Source: Candidatus Spyradenecus faecavium (lineage in GTDB: Bacteria; Verrucomicrobiota; Kiritimatiellia; RFP12; DVOR01). From it: a DNA stretch of 6,147 nt. Location of the stretch: positions 1 through 6,147 of the forward strand of contig DVOR01000090.1 of NCBI GenBank assembly GCA_018713405.1, read 5' to 3'. A program made the position numbers and the translations under genes. Under the pieces are notes generated by a model. The model was not told where the DNA came from. It ran no database searches and was given only the letters and a program-made list of their open reading frames with translations. This document shows positions 1 to 4,529 of this stretch, piece after piece. Each line of letters begins with the position of its first letter. The first letter of the stretch is position 1.

Positions 1-996
1 GAGCAGGCGCAACAGCTGCCCCAGCAGCAGGATCGCCGCGAAGATCGCCACCAGGCCGAAAACGACGTAGACGATGTTCGCCGCCATCTCGCCGGGGATC
101 TTCATGAAGAGGCCGTGCAGCCACGCCTCGACCGGCGAGGTCGCCGCCGCCACGAAGTTGATGCTGTCCATGTTGAAGCCCGCCGAGCCGTAGAGCACGC
201 CCGAGACCAGGCCCGAGAGCTTCTCCAGCCAGTGGAAGGCCATCTCCGTGGGCAGGAAGAGGCAGACCGCCGTGATGTTGAAGAAGTCGTGGATCGTCGC
301 CGCCGCGAAGGCGCGCCGGAACTCGCGCCGGTGGCCGATGTGCCCCAGCGAGACCAGCGTGTTCGTGACGGAGGTGCCGATGTTCGCGCCCATGATCATC
401 GGGATGGCCACCGTGATCGGCAGGCCGCCCACGCACAGCCCCACGATGACCGACGTGGTCACCGAGCTGCTCTGGATGATGGCCGTCACCAGCAACCCCG
501 CGACCAGCCCCACGAAGGGATTGCCCGCGTACGTCTCGAAGAAGGCCTTCGCGCGGTCGGGCCCGCCGAACAGCCCCTCGAAGCCCGTGCCCAGCGCCGA
601 CATCGCCACCAACAGCAGGTAGACCAGCAGCAGGCACGTCGCCCACGACGCCCAGGAACGCTGCGTCACCCACGAAAAAGCCCGCGCCAGGAGACCCTCC
701 TGCTTCGCGGGCTGTTGGTCGGTCTTCCGGCGCATCGTCCCTCGCAACGTCTCCTCAAGCGACTGGACCGCCGCGAGGAGACCCTCGCGCAGACCGTCGC
801 GCGCCTCGGCGCGGGCGTTGTTCTCGGGGGAGACCACCAGGTTGATGAGCTCATCTTCCAGGCGGGAGCGCTCGTCGCAAAGCTTGCGGAGCGTGGCCTT
901 GAGCGATTCCGGGTCTTGGTCGGACTTCTCAAGGGCTTTGATCTCGTCGCGCAACTGCAGCAGTCGGCTTTCGAGGGAGAGTTGGTGATCGTCCAT
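1..996 (-). CDS. Na+/phosphate cotransporter, NptA/SLC34-like family (C-terminus beyond window)
   Basis: Inner-membrane sodium-driven phosphate uptake protein, partial: 332 codons run open from ATG at 996 to the left edge. Reading the minus strand, residues 1-100 are charged and soluble, with heptad-like Leu spacing over about 7-55 (predicted coiled coil). A first membrane segment lies near 116-135. It is followed by the first family repeat with Q175-S-S-S178 in a hydrophobic stretch, then G203-A-N-I-G-T-S209, then an R/F-rich segment ending in H236-D-F-F-N240, and a further membrane segment at about 307-328. The QSSS and GANIGTS motifs are hallmarks of the NptA/NaPi-II family; the second QSSS repeat should lie outside the window. 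The start is supported by AAGGA (1011-1007) 10 nt upstream. The long soluble N-terminus is unusual for short family members. The gene is divergent from exbB. The substrate is inferred from family only. Confidence 0.92.
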   Translation of the reverse strand, partial: MDDHQLSLESRLLQLRDEIKALEKSDQDPESLKATLRKLCDERSRLEDELINLVVSPENNARAEARDGLREGLLAAVQSLEETLRGTMRRKTDQQPAKQEGLLARAFSWVTQRSWASWATCLLLVYLLLVAMSALGTGFEGLFGGPDRAKAFFETYAGNPFVGLVAGLLVTAIIQSSSVTTSVIVGLCVGGLPITVAIPMIMGANIGTSVTNTLVSLGHIGHRREFRRAFAAATIHDFFNITAVCLFLPTEMAFHWLEKLSGLVSGVLYGSAGFNMDSINFVAAATSPVEAWLHGLFMKIPGEMAANIVYVVFGLVAIFAAILLLGQLLRLL

Positions 997-1004
997 GGGT
1001 GTCG

Positions 1005-1012
1005 TTTCCTTT
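1005..1012 (-). promoter_or_regulatory. Ribosome binding site of the phosphate transporter
   Basis: The minus strand reads AAAGGAAA, with an AAGGA core 10 nt upstream of the ATG at 996. It fixes the start of a gene whose coding strand is easily missed because the frame runs off the left edge. Confidence 0.6.
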
Positions 1013-1025
1013 GGATTCGCGCCGT

Positions 1026-1036
1026 AAAGTATCAGG
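1026..1036 (-). promoter_or_regulatory. Putative -10 region for the phosphate transporter
   Basis: The minus strand reads CCTGATACTTT. GATACT (1033-1028) matches four of six bases of the TATAAT consensus. Alternatively, TGATACTTT gives an extended -10 with a weak hexamer. A start near 1021 would leave a leader of about 25 nt with the AAGGA site inside it. No -35 hexamer is evident; the direct repeats at 1042-1060 occupy that position, the layout expected of an activator-dependent promoter. This is inference from spacing. Confidence 0.4.
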
Positions 1037-1041
1037 TTTTT

Positions 1042-1060
1042 GTTAGCGTTTCGTTAGCGT
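1042..1060 (-). promoter_or_regulatory. 11-bp-period direct repeat, PHO-box-like
   Basis: GTTAGCGT occurs at 1042-1049 and again at 1053-1060 on the plus strand; read toward the transporter gene this is ACGCTAAC-gaa-ACGCTAAC. The period is 11 bp, one helical turn. PhoB/PhoP-type response regulators bind direct repeats with an 11-bp period: CTGTCAT-type in enterobacteria, TTAACA-type in Bacillus, CTTAACCT-type in cyanobacteria. The CTAAC core resembles the latter two. The repeats end 8 bp upstream of the putative -10 of a phosphate transporter, where such boxes usually sit. A degenerate third copy may be at 1031-1041 (about 6 of 11 bases). Only two good copies are seen. Confidence 0.5.
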
Positions 1061-1093
1061 GTGAGAAAAAGATTAGATTTCCGTTTCCCCCAC

Positions 1094-1117
1094 CCCCGGC
1101 CGGGGCGGACCTTCCGC
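1094..1117. other. Two small GC-rich inverted repeats between the divergent promoters
   Basis: CCCCGGCCGGGG (1094-1105) is a perfect 12-bp palindrome. GCGGA-cct-TCCGC (1105-1117) is a second inverted repeat sharing its edge. Neither is followed by a T tract on either strand, so these are not convincing terminators. In sequence this GC-rich they may be chance. An operator role is possible but unsupported. Confidence 0.25.
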
Positions 1118-1124
1118 CCACGCT

Positions 1125-1152
1125 GGGGGCGGGGCGGGGATGTGGTATAATG
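1125..1152 (+). promoter_or_regulatory. Extended -10 promoter of the exbB operon
   Basis: TGG-TATAAT (1143-1151) is a perfect extended -10 (TGn plus a consensus hexamer). No -35 hexamer lies 16-18 bp upstream; instead there are three G tracts (1125-1129, 1131-1134, 1136-1139). Transcription should start near 1158-1161. The element is nearly identical to the one before the fumarase gene at 3651-3673, which supports it as a real promoter class in this genome. Confidence 0.75.
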
Positions 1153-1160
1153 GGGGCTTT

Positions 1161-1181
1161 ATGAAAGGAAGGTCGCGATGA
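1161..1181 (+). other. Possible six-codon leader ORF overlapping the exbB start
   Basis: ATG at 1161 lies 9 nt after the -10 hexamer, about where transcription should begin. It opens the six-residue frame MKGRSR, whose TGA (1179-1181) overlaps the exbB ATG as ATGA. The frame contains the exbB Shine-Dalgarno sequence, so ribosomes reading it would cross that site. It may be chance. The comparable spacing at the fumarase gene, where the ATG 8 nt after the -10 is the real start, is the only reason to list it. Confidence 0.2.
1164..1172 (+). promoter_or_regulatory. exbB ribosome binding site
   Basis: AAAGGAAGG ends 5 nt before the ATG at 1178. It selects this start over the in-frame ATG at 1208. 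Confidence 0.65.
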
Positions 1182-1843
1182 CGGGATTGCTTTTTGCGGA
1201 GGCGGGCATGTCGTTCGCCGAGGCGTGGGCCTACGGCGGATGGCTGATGTGGGTGCTCTTGGCGATGAGCGTGGCGGGGCTGGCCTGCTGCGTCTATTTC
1301 CTGGTGACGCTGCGGGCGGAGACGGTGGCGCCGATGCGCCTGCGCCGCGACCTGCCGAAGTATCTGCTCAGCGACGACCCGGACGAGGCGCGGCGCCTGT
1401 GCGAGGACGCGCCCTCGCCGCTGGCCTCGGTGATGCTCGCGACGCTTGACGCGGTCCGCAACGCGCCGCACGCCGACGCCGCGCTCATCGCGCAGGTGGC
1501 CGAGAGCGAGGGCCGCCGCCAGGCCGAGGCCATCGAGGGCCGCACCCAGTGGCTGCTGGACATCGCGACGATCGCGCCGATGGTGGGCCTGCTGGGCACG
1601 GTCATCGGCATGCTGGGGGCCTTCGGCGCCGTGGCGAGCGACGTGGCGGCCGCCAAGCCGGCGCTCCTGGCCGAGGGCGTGGCCCAGGCCATCGTCACCA
1701 CCATCTTCGGCCTGCTGGTGGCCATCCCGGCGATGGCGCTCTACGCATGGTTCCGCCGCCGCGCGGGGCGCCTGGTGGGCCACCTGGAGGGCGTCTGCGC
1801 CGAGCTGGTGGCGGTGCTGGGCAGCAAGCACGCGGGGGAGTGA
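1178..1843 (+). CDS. exbB: MotA/TolQ/ExbB-family proton channel protein
   Basis: Inner-membrane channel subunit of a proton-motive-force-driven motor; with ExbD it would energise an outer-membrane or periplasmic process. The 221 residues show the family layout: a short N-terminus, membrane segment 1 at about 22-44, a long cytoplasmic stretch (45-125), segment 2 at about 127-152 with the I132-A-P-M-V-G-L-L-G-T141-V signature, and segment 3 at about 170-192 ending in A182-I-P-A185. T141 and T175 align with the pore threonines of E. coli ExbB (T148, T181). The length is close to that of typical ExbB/TolQ proteins. The start at 1178 has the AAAGGAAGG site. exbD follows after 3 nt. No tonB, tolA, tolB or receptor gene is nearby, so ExbB and TolQ roles cannot be separated here; exbB is chosen because the partner is ExbD-like. 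The family call is secure, the client process unknown. Confidence 0.9.
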   Translation: MTGLLFAEAGMSFAEAWAYGGWLMWVLLAMSVAGLACCVYFLVTLRAETVAPMRLRRDLPKYLLSDDPDEARRLCEDAPSPLASVMLATLDAVRNAPHADAALIAQVAESEGRRQAEAIEGRTQWLLDIATIAPMVGLLGTVIGMLGAFGAVASDVAAAKPALLAEGVAQAIVTTIFGLLVAIPAMALYAWFRRRAGRLVGHLEGVCAELVAVLGSKHAGE

Positions 1844-1846
1844 GCG

Positions 1847-2305
1847 ATGGACTTCCGCCCCAAGCGCGCGGCCCTGCCGCAGTTCCAGATGACGGCGATG
1901 ATGGACGTCGTCTTCCTGCTCCTCTGCTTCTTCGTCACCAGCTCCGTCTTCTCGCAATGGGAGCTGGGGGTGGAGATGGACCTGCCGAAGGCCGCCACGG
2001 GCAAGGCCTCGACCAACTGGTCCGAGACGGTGGTGCTCAACGTGGCGCGCGACGGCTCGGTCTCGATCATGCAGCGCCGGCTCGAGGGCTCGGACCTGGG
2101 CGCCGAGCTGCGGCGCGTGGCGGCGGCGAACCCCGATTGCACGGTGAGCGTGCGCGCGGACGCCGGCACGGAGTACGGCAAGGTCCTGGCGGTGATCGAC
2201 GCCTGCGTGGCGGCGGGGCTCTCGAACGCCTCGTTCGCCACCTCGCCGGCGCCCCGCGCGGCCGAGGCCGCGCCCCTGCCGCCGCCGCCCGGGACGGAGG
2301 AGTGA
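1847..2305 (+). CDS. exbD: Biopolymer transporter ExbD/TolR family protein
   Basis: Partner of the ExbB-like channel; its single helix carries the proton-translocating aspartate and its periplasmic domain transmits force. The 152 residues comprise a short cytoplasmic N-terminus, a membrane helix at about 17-37 with the family core T16-A-M-M-D20-V-V-F, and a periplasmic domain of about 38-135 with the strand-helix pattern of ExbD/TolR. D20 corresponds to the essential Asp25 of E. coli ExbD. The last 20 or so residues are a Pro/Ala/Glu-rich tail (PAPRAAEAAPLPPPP), not usual for ExbD and probably disordered; it could reach into the periplasm or be a low-complexity artefact of high GC. The gene starts 3 nt after exbB with GGGGGAG (1834-1840) just upstream, so coupled translation is likely. 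Confidence 0.9.
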   Translation: MDFRPKRAALPQFQMTAMMDVVFLLLCFFVTSSVFSQWELGVEMDLPKAATGKASTNWSETVVLNVARDGSVSIMQRRLEGSDLGAELRRVAAANPDCTVSVRADAGTEYGKVLAVIDACVAAGLSNASFATSPAPRAAEAAPLPPPPGTEE

Positions 2306-2308
2306 GCG

Positions 2309-2614
2309 ATGGAGGCGTGGCTCTTTGAGGCGTTGATGCTCCTGGCCTTCGGCTGCAGCTGGCCGGCCTCGATCGCGAAGTCCCTGCGCACGCGCTTCGT
2401 GCGGGGCAAGTCGCCGGCCTTCATGACGATCGTGCTGGGCGGCTACGCCTGCGGCATCGTCCACAAGCTGCTGAACCCCGCCGGGCCGGACGCGGGCTTC
2501 CTGGCGCAGCACGTCATCTGGCTCTACGTGCTGGACATGGCGCTGGTGGGCACGGACCTGACGCTCTACTTCCTCTTCCGCAAGAACGCCGAGCCCGCGC
2601 GGGCGGGGGCCTGA
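2309..2614 (+). CDS. Small three-helix membrane protein, PQ-loop/SemiSWEET-like
   Basis: A 101-residue integral membrane protein with three hydrophobic segments at about 4-22, 37-55 and 66-90. The first is followed by S17-W-P19, then K24-S-L-R27-T28 and G33-K-S35-P-A-F38. That is the order of the PQ-loop repeat (P-[QN]-x-x-K-x-x-[RK]-T/S, then a G-[KL]-S turn before the next helix), but the Q or N after the proline is an alanine. SemiSWEET sugar transporters are about 85-100 residues with three helices and work as dimers, so the size and fold fit. The substrate cannot be told. GGAGGAG (2296-2302) gives a strong ribosome site 6 nt before the ATG; the gap from exbD is 3 nt. The next gene starts 1 nt after its stop. 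The fold assignment is inference from pattern. Confidence 0.75.
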   Translation: MEAWLFEALMLLAFGCSWPASIAKSLRTRFVRGKSPAFMTIVLGGYACGIVHKLLNPAGPDAGFLAQHVIWLYVLDMALVGTDLTLYFLFRKNAEPARAGA

Positions 2615-2615
2615 G

Positions 2616-3512
2616 GTGCTGCGCACCGTCCTGCTGGTGGCCAGCTTCGCGCTGGGATGGTTCTGCCCGTGGCTCTCGGCCTTCCGCTGGCTGATGCCCT
2701 GGTGCCTGGTCTACATGCTCACCGCCGTCTTCCTGCGGATGGAGTTCACCCCGCGGGCGATCCACTGGCGGCACTGGGTGGTCATCGCGGCGAACCTGCT
2801 GGGGGCCTTCGCGGTGTTGGGGGCGATGCTGCTGTGCGGCGTGCCGGAACGCTTCGCGCAGGCGGCCTTCTTCACCTCCGTCACGCCCACGGCCACCGCC
2901 GCGCCGGTGATCGTCAGCCTGCTGGAGGGCAGCATCACCTTCGCCTCGATGGGCTTCCTGCTCGGCGCGCTGTGCGTGAGCGCGGCGCTGCCCGTGGCCA
3001 TCCCCATCGTGCTGCACCAGAGCGCGTGGGTGGCCCTGCCCACGATCCTGGTGCGCGTCTGCTTCGTCACGCTCCTGCCCTTCGCGGCGGCCCTGCTGCT
3101 GCGGCGGCGCTTCGGCGAACGGGCCCGCCGCGTGGGCCGCGCCCTCACCCCCTCCACGCTCTACGTCTGGATCGCCCTGGTGGCGCTCATCGCCGCCAGC
3201 GCCTCGCGCACGCTCGACGAGCACGCCGCGCAGTACCCGCGCGCCGACGTGCTGTGGGTGCTGGCCATCGACCTCGCCCTCTGCGTGCTGTGGTTCGGCC
3301 TGGGCGCGCTCCTGGGCGGGCGCCGCCGCCGGCGCGAATGCTCCCAGCTCCTCGGCCAGAAGAACACCTCCTACACCACCTACCTCGCCCTGGCCTGCGA
3401 CCCCACCGGCTTCTCGATGCTCGGCCCGGCCTTCTACGTCTTCTTCCACAACGCCTGGAACGGCCTCCAGCTCATCTTCCACAGGCCCCGCAAGGGGGCC
3501 CATTCCAAATAA
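2616..3512 (+). CDS. Bile acid:sodium symporter (BASS)-like transporter
   Basis: A 298-residue, highly hydrophobic inner-membrane protein with about nine predicted helices (roughly 3-16, 25-40, 54-75, 81-103, 107-132, 140-162, 180-196, 211-234, 251-282). Two family landmarks are visible: T90-P-T-A-T-A-A-P-V-I in the fourth segment, matching the APTA region of BASS proteins, and G247-Q-K-N250 followed by a small-residue helix, matching the G-x-Q-N region. In characterised BASS proteins this second motif carries a sodium-binding Glu and Gln (E260, Q264 in the Neisseria homologue). By my alignment these are Leu245 and Lys249 here, so sodium coupling is doubtful. Translation begins at GTG 2616, 1 nt after the preceding stop; no other good start preserves helix 1. 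It is shorter than the usual 310-330 residues. Family placement is moderate, substrate unknown. Confidence 0.72.
   Translation: MLRTVLLVASFALGWFCPWLSAFRWLMPWCLVYMLTAVFLRMEFTPRAIHWRHWVVIAANLLGAFAVLGAMLLCGVPERFAQAAFFTSVTPTATAAPVIVSLLEGSITFASMGFLLGALCVSAALPVAIPIVLHQSAWVALPTILVRVCFVTLLPFAAALLLRRRFGERARRVGRALTPSTLYVWIALVALIAASASRTLDEHAAQYPRADVLWVLAIDLALCVLWFGLGALLGGRRRRRECSQLLGQKNTSYTTYLALACDPTGFSMLGPAFYVFFHNAWNGLQLIFHRPRKGAHSK
3484..3500 (+). other. GC hairpin at the 3' end of the BASS-like gene
   Basis: GGCCCC (3484-3489) and GGGGCC (3495-3500) form a perfect 6-bp stem with a 5-nt loop inside the last codons. The nearest T run (3522-3526) is about 20 nt away, so it is not a standard intrinsic terminator. 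It may add to the structured 3' end formed by the downstream array. Confidence 0.3.
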
Positions 3513-3526
3513 GTCCACATCTTTTT

Positions 3527-3613
3527 CCGAAACCCTTAAGGGTCTGCCTCGAAACCCTTAGGGTTTTGGGTCGGAACCCTTAGGGTTTCGCCTCGGACCC
3601 TTTAGGGTTTGGC
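3527..3613 (+). repeat. Four-unit 22-bp tandem array of imperfect palindromes
   Basis: Four head-to-tail units at 3527-3548, 3549-3570, 3571-3592 and 3593-3613 follow the consensus TCGRAACCCTTAGGG followed by TTTNGCC. Each is an inverted repeat centred on ACCCTTAGGGT, with centres at about 3537.5, 3559, 3581 and 3602.5 (21.5-22 bp apart, about two helical turns). As plus-strand RNA, units 2-4 fold into hairpins of about 10, 9 and 8 pairs with a 3-4 nt loop; unit 1 is weaker. Six arm positions that break the DNA palindrome are G-T on this strand and would be G-U pairs in RNA. The array begins 14 nt after the BASS-like stop and ends 53 nt before the fumarase -10. It could be a 3'-end or termination element, or an operator array. 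There are no spacers, so it is not CRISPR. Confidence 0.85.
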
Positions 3614-3644
3614 GGGGCGGCCCGCACCCCGGTGAGCGAGAAAC

Positions 3645-3673
3645 GGCGGGGGGCGGGGGATTGTGGTATTATG
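3645..3673 (+). promoter_or_regulatory. Extended -10 promoter of the fumarase-nadB operon
   Basis: TGG-TATTAT (3664-3672) is an extended -10 with one mismatch to consensus. G tracts (3648-3653, 3655-3659) stand where a -35 and spacer would be. Only 8 nt separate the hexamer from the ATG at 3681, so the transcript probably starts at or within a few bases of that codon. TGTGGTAT-W-ATG is shared with the exbB promoter. Confidence 0.7.
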
Positions 3674-3680
3674 TGAAATC

Positions 3681-4529
3681 ATGGAATTGAAAGCGAGATT
3701 GCTGGAGTTGGTGCGGCGCGCGGCGTGCGAGCTGCCGGAGGATGTGTTGGGTGCGTTGGCGCGGGCGCGGGAGTCCGAGGCCGAGCCGGCGCGGGGGACG
3801 CTGGGGACGATCCTGGAGAATTGCCGGGTGGCGCGGGAGCGCGGGGTGCCGCTCTGCCAGGACACGGGGACGCTGACCTTCTTTTGGCGGGTGGCGCCGG
3901 GGACGCGGCAGGGGCCGCTGATCGAGGCGGCGGCGTGGGCGGTGCGCGAGGCGACGGCCCGCGGCTGGCTGCGCCGGAACACGATCGACGCGCTCACGGG
4001 GGCCTCGGTGGACGACAACGTGGCGCCGGGCATCCCGGTGCACCATTTCGCCGAGGCCGAGGGGGAGCCGTCGGTGACGCTGCTGCTGAAGGGCGGGGGG
4101 AGCGAGAACATGAGCCGGCAGTATTCCTTGCCCGACGCGCGGCTCGGCGCGGGGCGGGACCTAGCCGGGGTGCGCGCGTGCGTGCTCGACGCGGTGCAGG
4201 CAATCCAGGGCCAGGGGTGCGCCCCGGGCATCCTGGGAGTCTGCGTCGGGGCCGACCGGGCGGAGGGCTACGCCGTGGCCAAGGAGCAGCTGCTGCGGCC
4301 GTTGGGCGACGCCTCGCCCGTGCCGGAGCTGGCGGCGCTGGAGCGGCGCCTGCTGGAGGAGGCGAACAGCCTGGGCGTGGGCCCGATGGGCCTGGGCGGG
4401 AAGACGACTTTGCTGGGCGTGAAGGCGGCGTCGCGGACGCGGCTGCCGGCTTCCTTTTTCGTGACCATCGCGTACGGGTGCTGGGCCTGCAGGCGGCACA
4501 CGGCGCAACTGGAGGGGGCGTTGGAATGA
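3681..4529 (+). CDS. Class I fumarate hydratase (or L(+)-tartrate dehydratase) alpha subunit
   Basis: Iron-sulfur hydro-lyase subunit; the enzyme interconverts fumarate and L-malate in the cytosol (tartrate dehydratase is a close relative). The 282 residues fit the alpha chain of two-subunit enzymes (about 280-300). Visible motifs are P57-L-C59-Q-D-T-G63, K137-G-G-G-S-E142-N, G179-C180-A-P-G-I-L-G-V-C188, N229-S-L-G-V-G-P-M-G-L-G-G240-K-T-T and C267-W-A-C270-R-R. C59, C180 and C267 are the likely [4Fe-4S] ligands by analogy with TtdA; C270 is extra. An earlier in-frame GTG at 3663 lies inside the -10, so ATG 3681 is chosen. It has no Shine-Dalgarno sequence, and a leaderless mRNA is likely. 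The stop overlaps the nadB ATG. The beta subunit required by this class is not in the window. Fumarase is favoured over tartrate dehydratase only from the nadB context. Confidence 0.88.
   Translation: MELKARLLELVRRAACELPEDVLGALARARESEAEPARGTLGTILENCRVARERGVPLCQDTGTLTFFWRVAPGTRQGPLIEAAAWAVREATARGWLRRNTIDALTGASVDDNVAPGIPVHHFAEAEGEPSVTLLLKGGGSENMSRQYSLPDARLGAGRDLAGVRACVLDAVQAIQGQGCAPGILGVCVGADRAEGYAVAKEQLLRPLGDASPVPELAALERRLLEEANSLGVGPMGLGGKTTLLGVKAASRTRLPASFFVTIAYGCWACRRHTAQLEGALE
4511..4515 (+). promoter_or_regulatory. nadB ribosome binding site
   Basis: GGAGG inside the last codons of the fumarase gene, 10 nt before the nadB ATG at 4526. It supports that start and coupled translation over the ATGA overlap (4526-4529). 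Confidence 0.6.

Noticed and set aside
1094..1105. CCCCGGCCGGGG as an intrinsic terminator
   Set aside because: No T tract follows on either strand and it lies between divergent promoters, where no terminator is needed.
115..1164. Long plus-strand open frame opposite the phosphate transporter
   Set aside because: Its translation is Arg/His/Gln/Asp-rich without any fold signature, while the opposite strand gives a clear NptA-family protein with QSSS and GANIGTS motifs.
1073..2626. 517-residue minus-strand frame across exbB-exbD and the small membrane gene
   Set aside because: Low-complexity Arg/His/Gly composition typical of antisense frames in high-GC DNA; the plus-strand genes have family motifs, ribosome sites and tight spacing.
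3527..3613. CRISPR array or telomere-like repeat
   Set aside because: Units abut with no spacers, and there are only four. The resemblance to the plant-type AAACCCT telomere repeat comes from palindromic arms with a 22-bp unit, not a 7-bp period, and the locus is internal to a bacterial contig.
3663..3680. Upstream GTG start adding six residues to the fumarase subunit
   Set aside because: The GTG overlaps the extended -10 element itself, so it would not be transcribed from that promoter, and the family motifs need no extension.
3725..4525. N-terminal extension that would make an 804-residue NadB fusion
   Set aside because: The added stretch is Gly/Ala/Arg-rich and is only the +1 shadow of the fumarase gene; NadB proper starts at ATG 4526 with GGAGG upstream and has the normal length.
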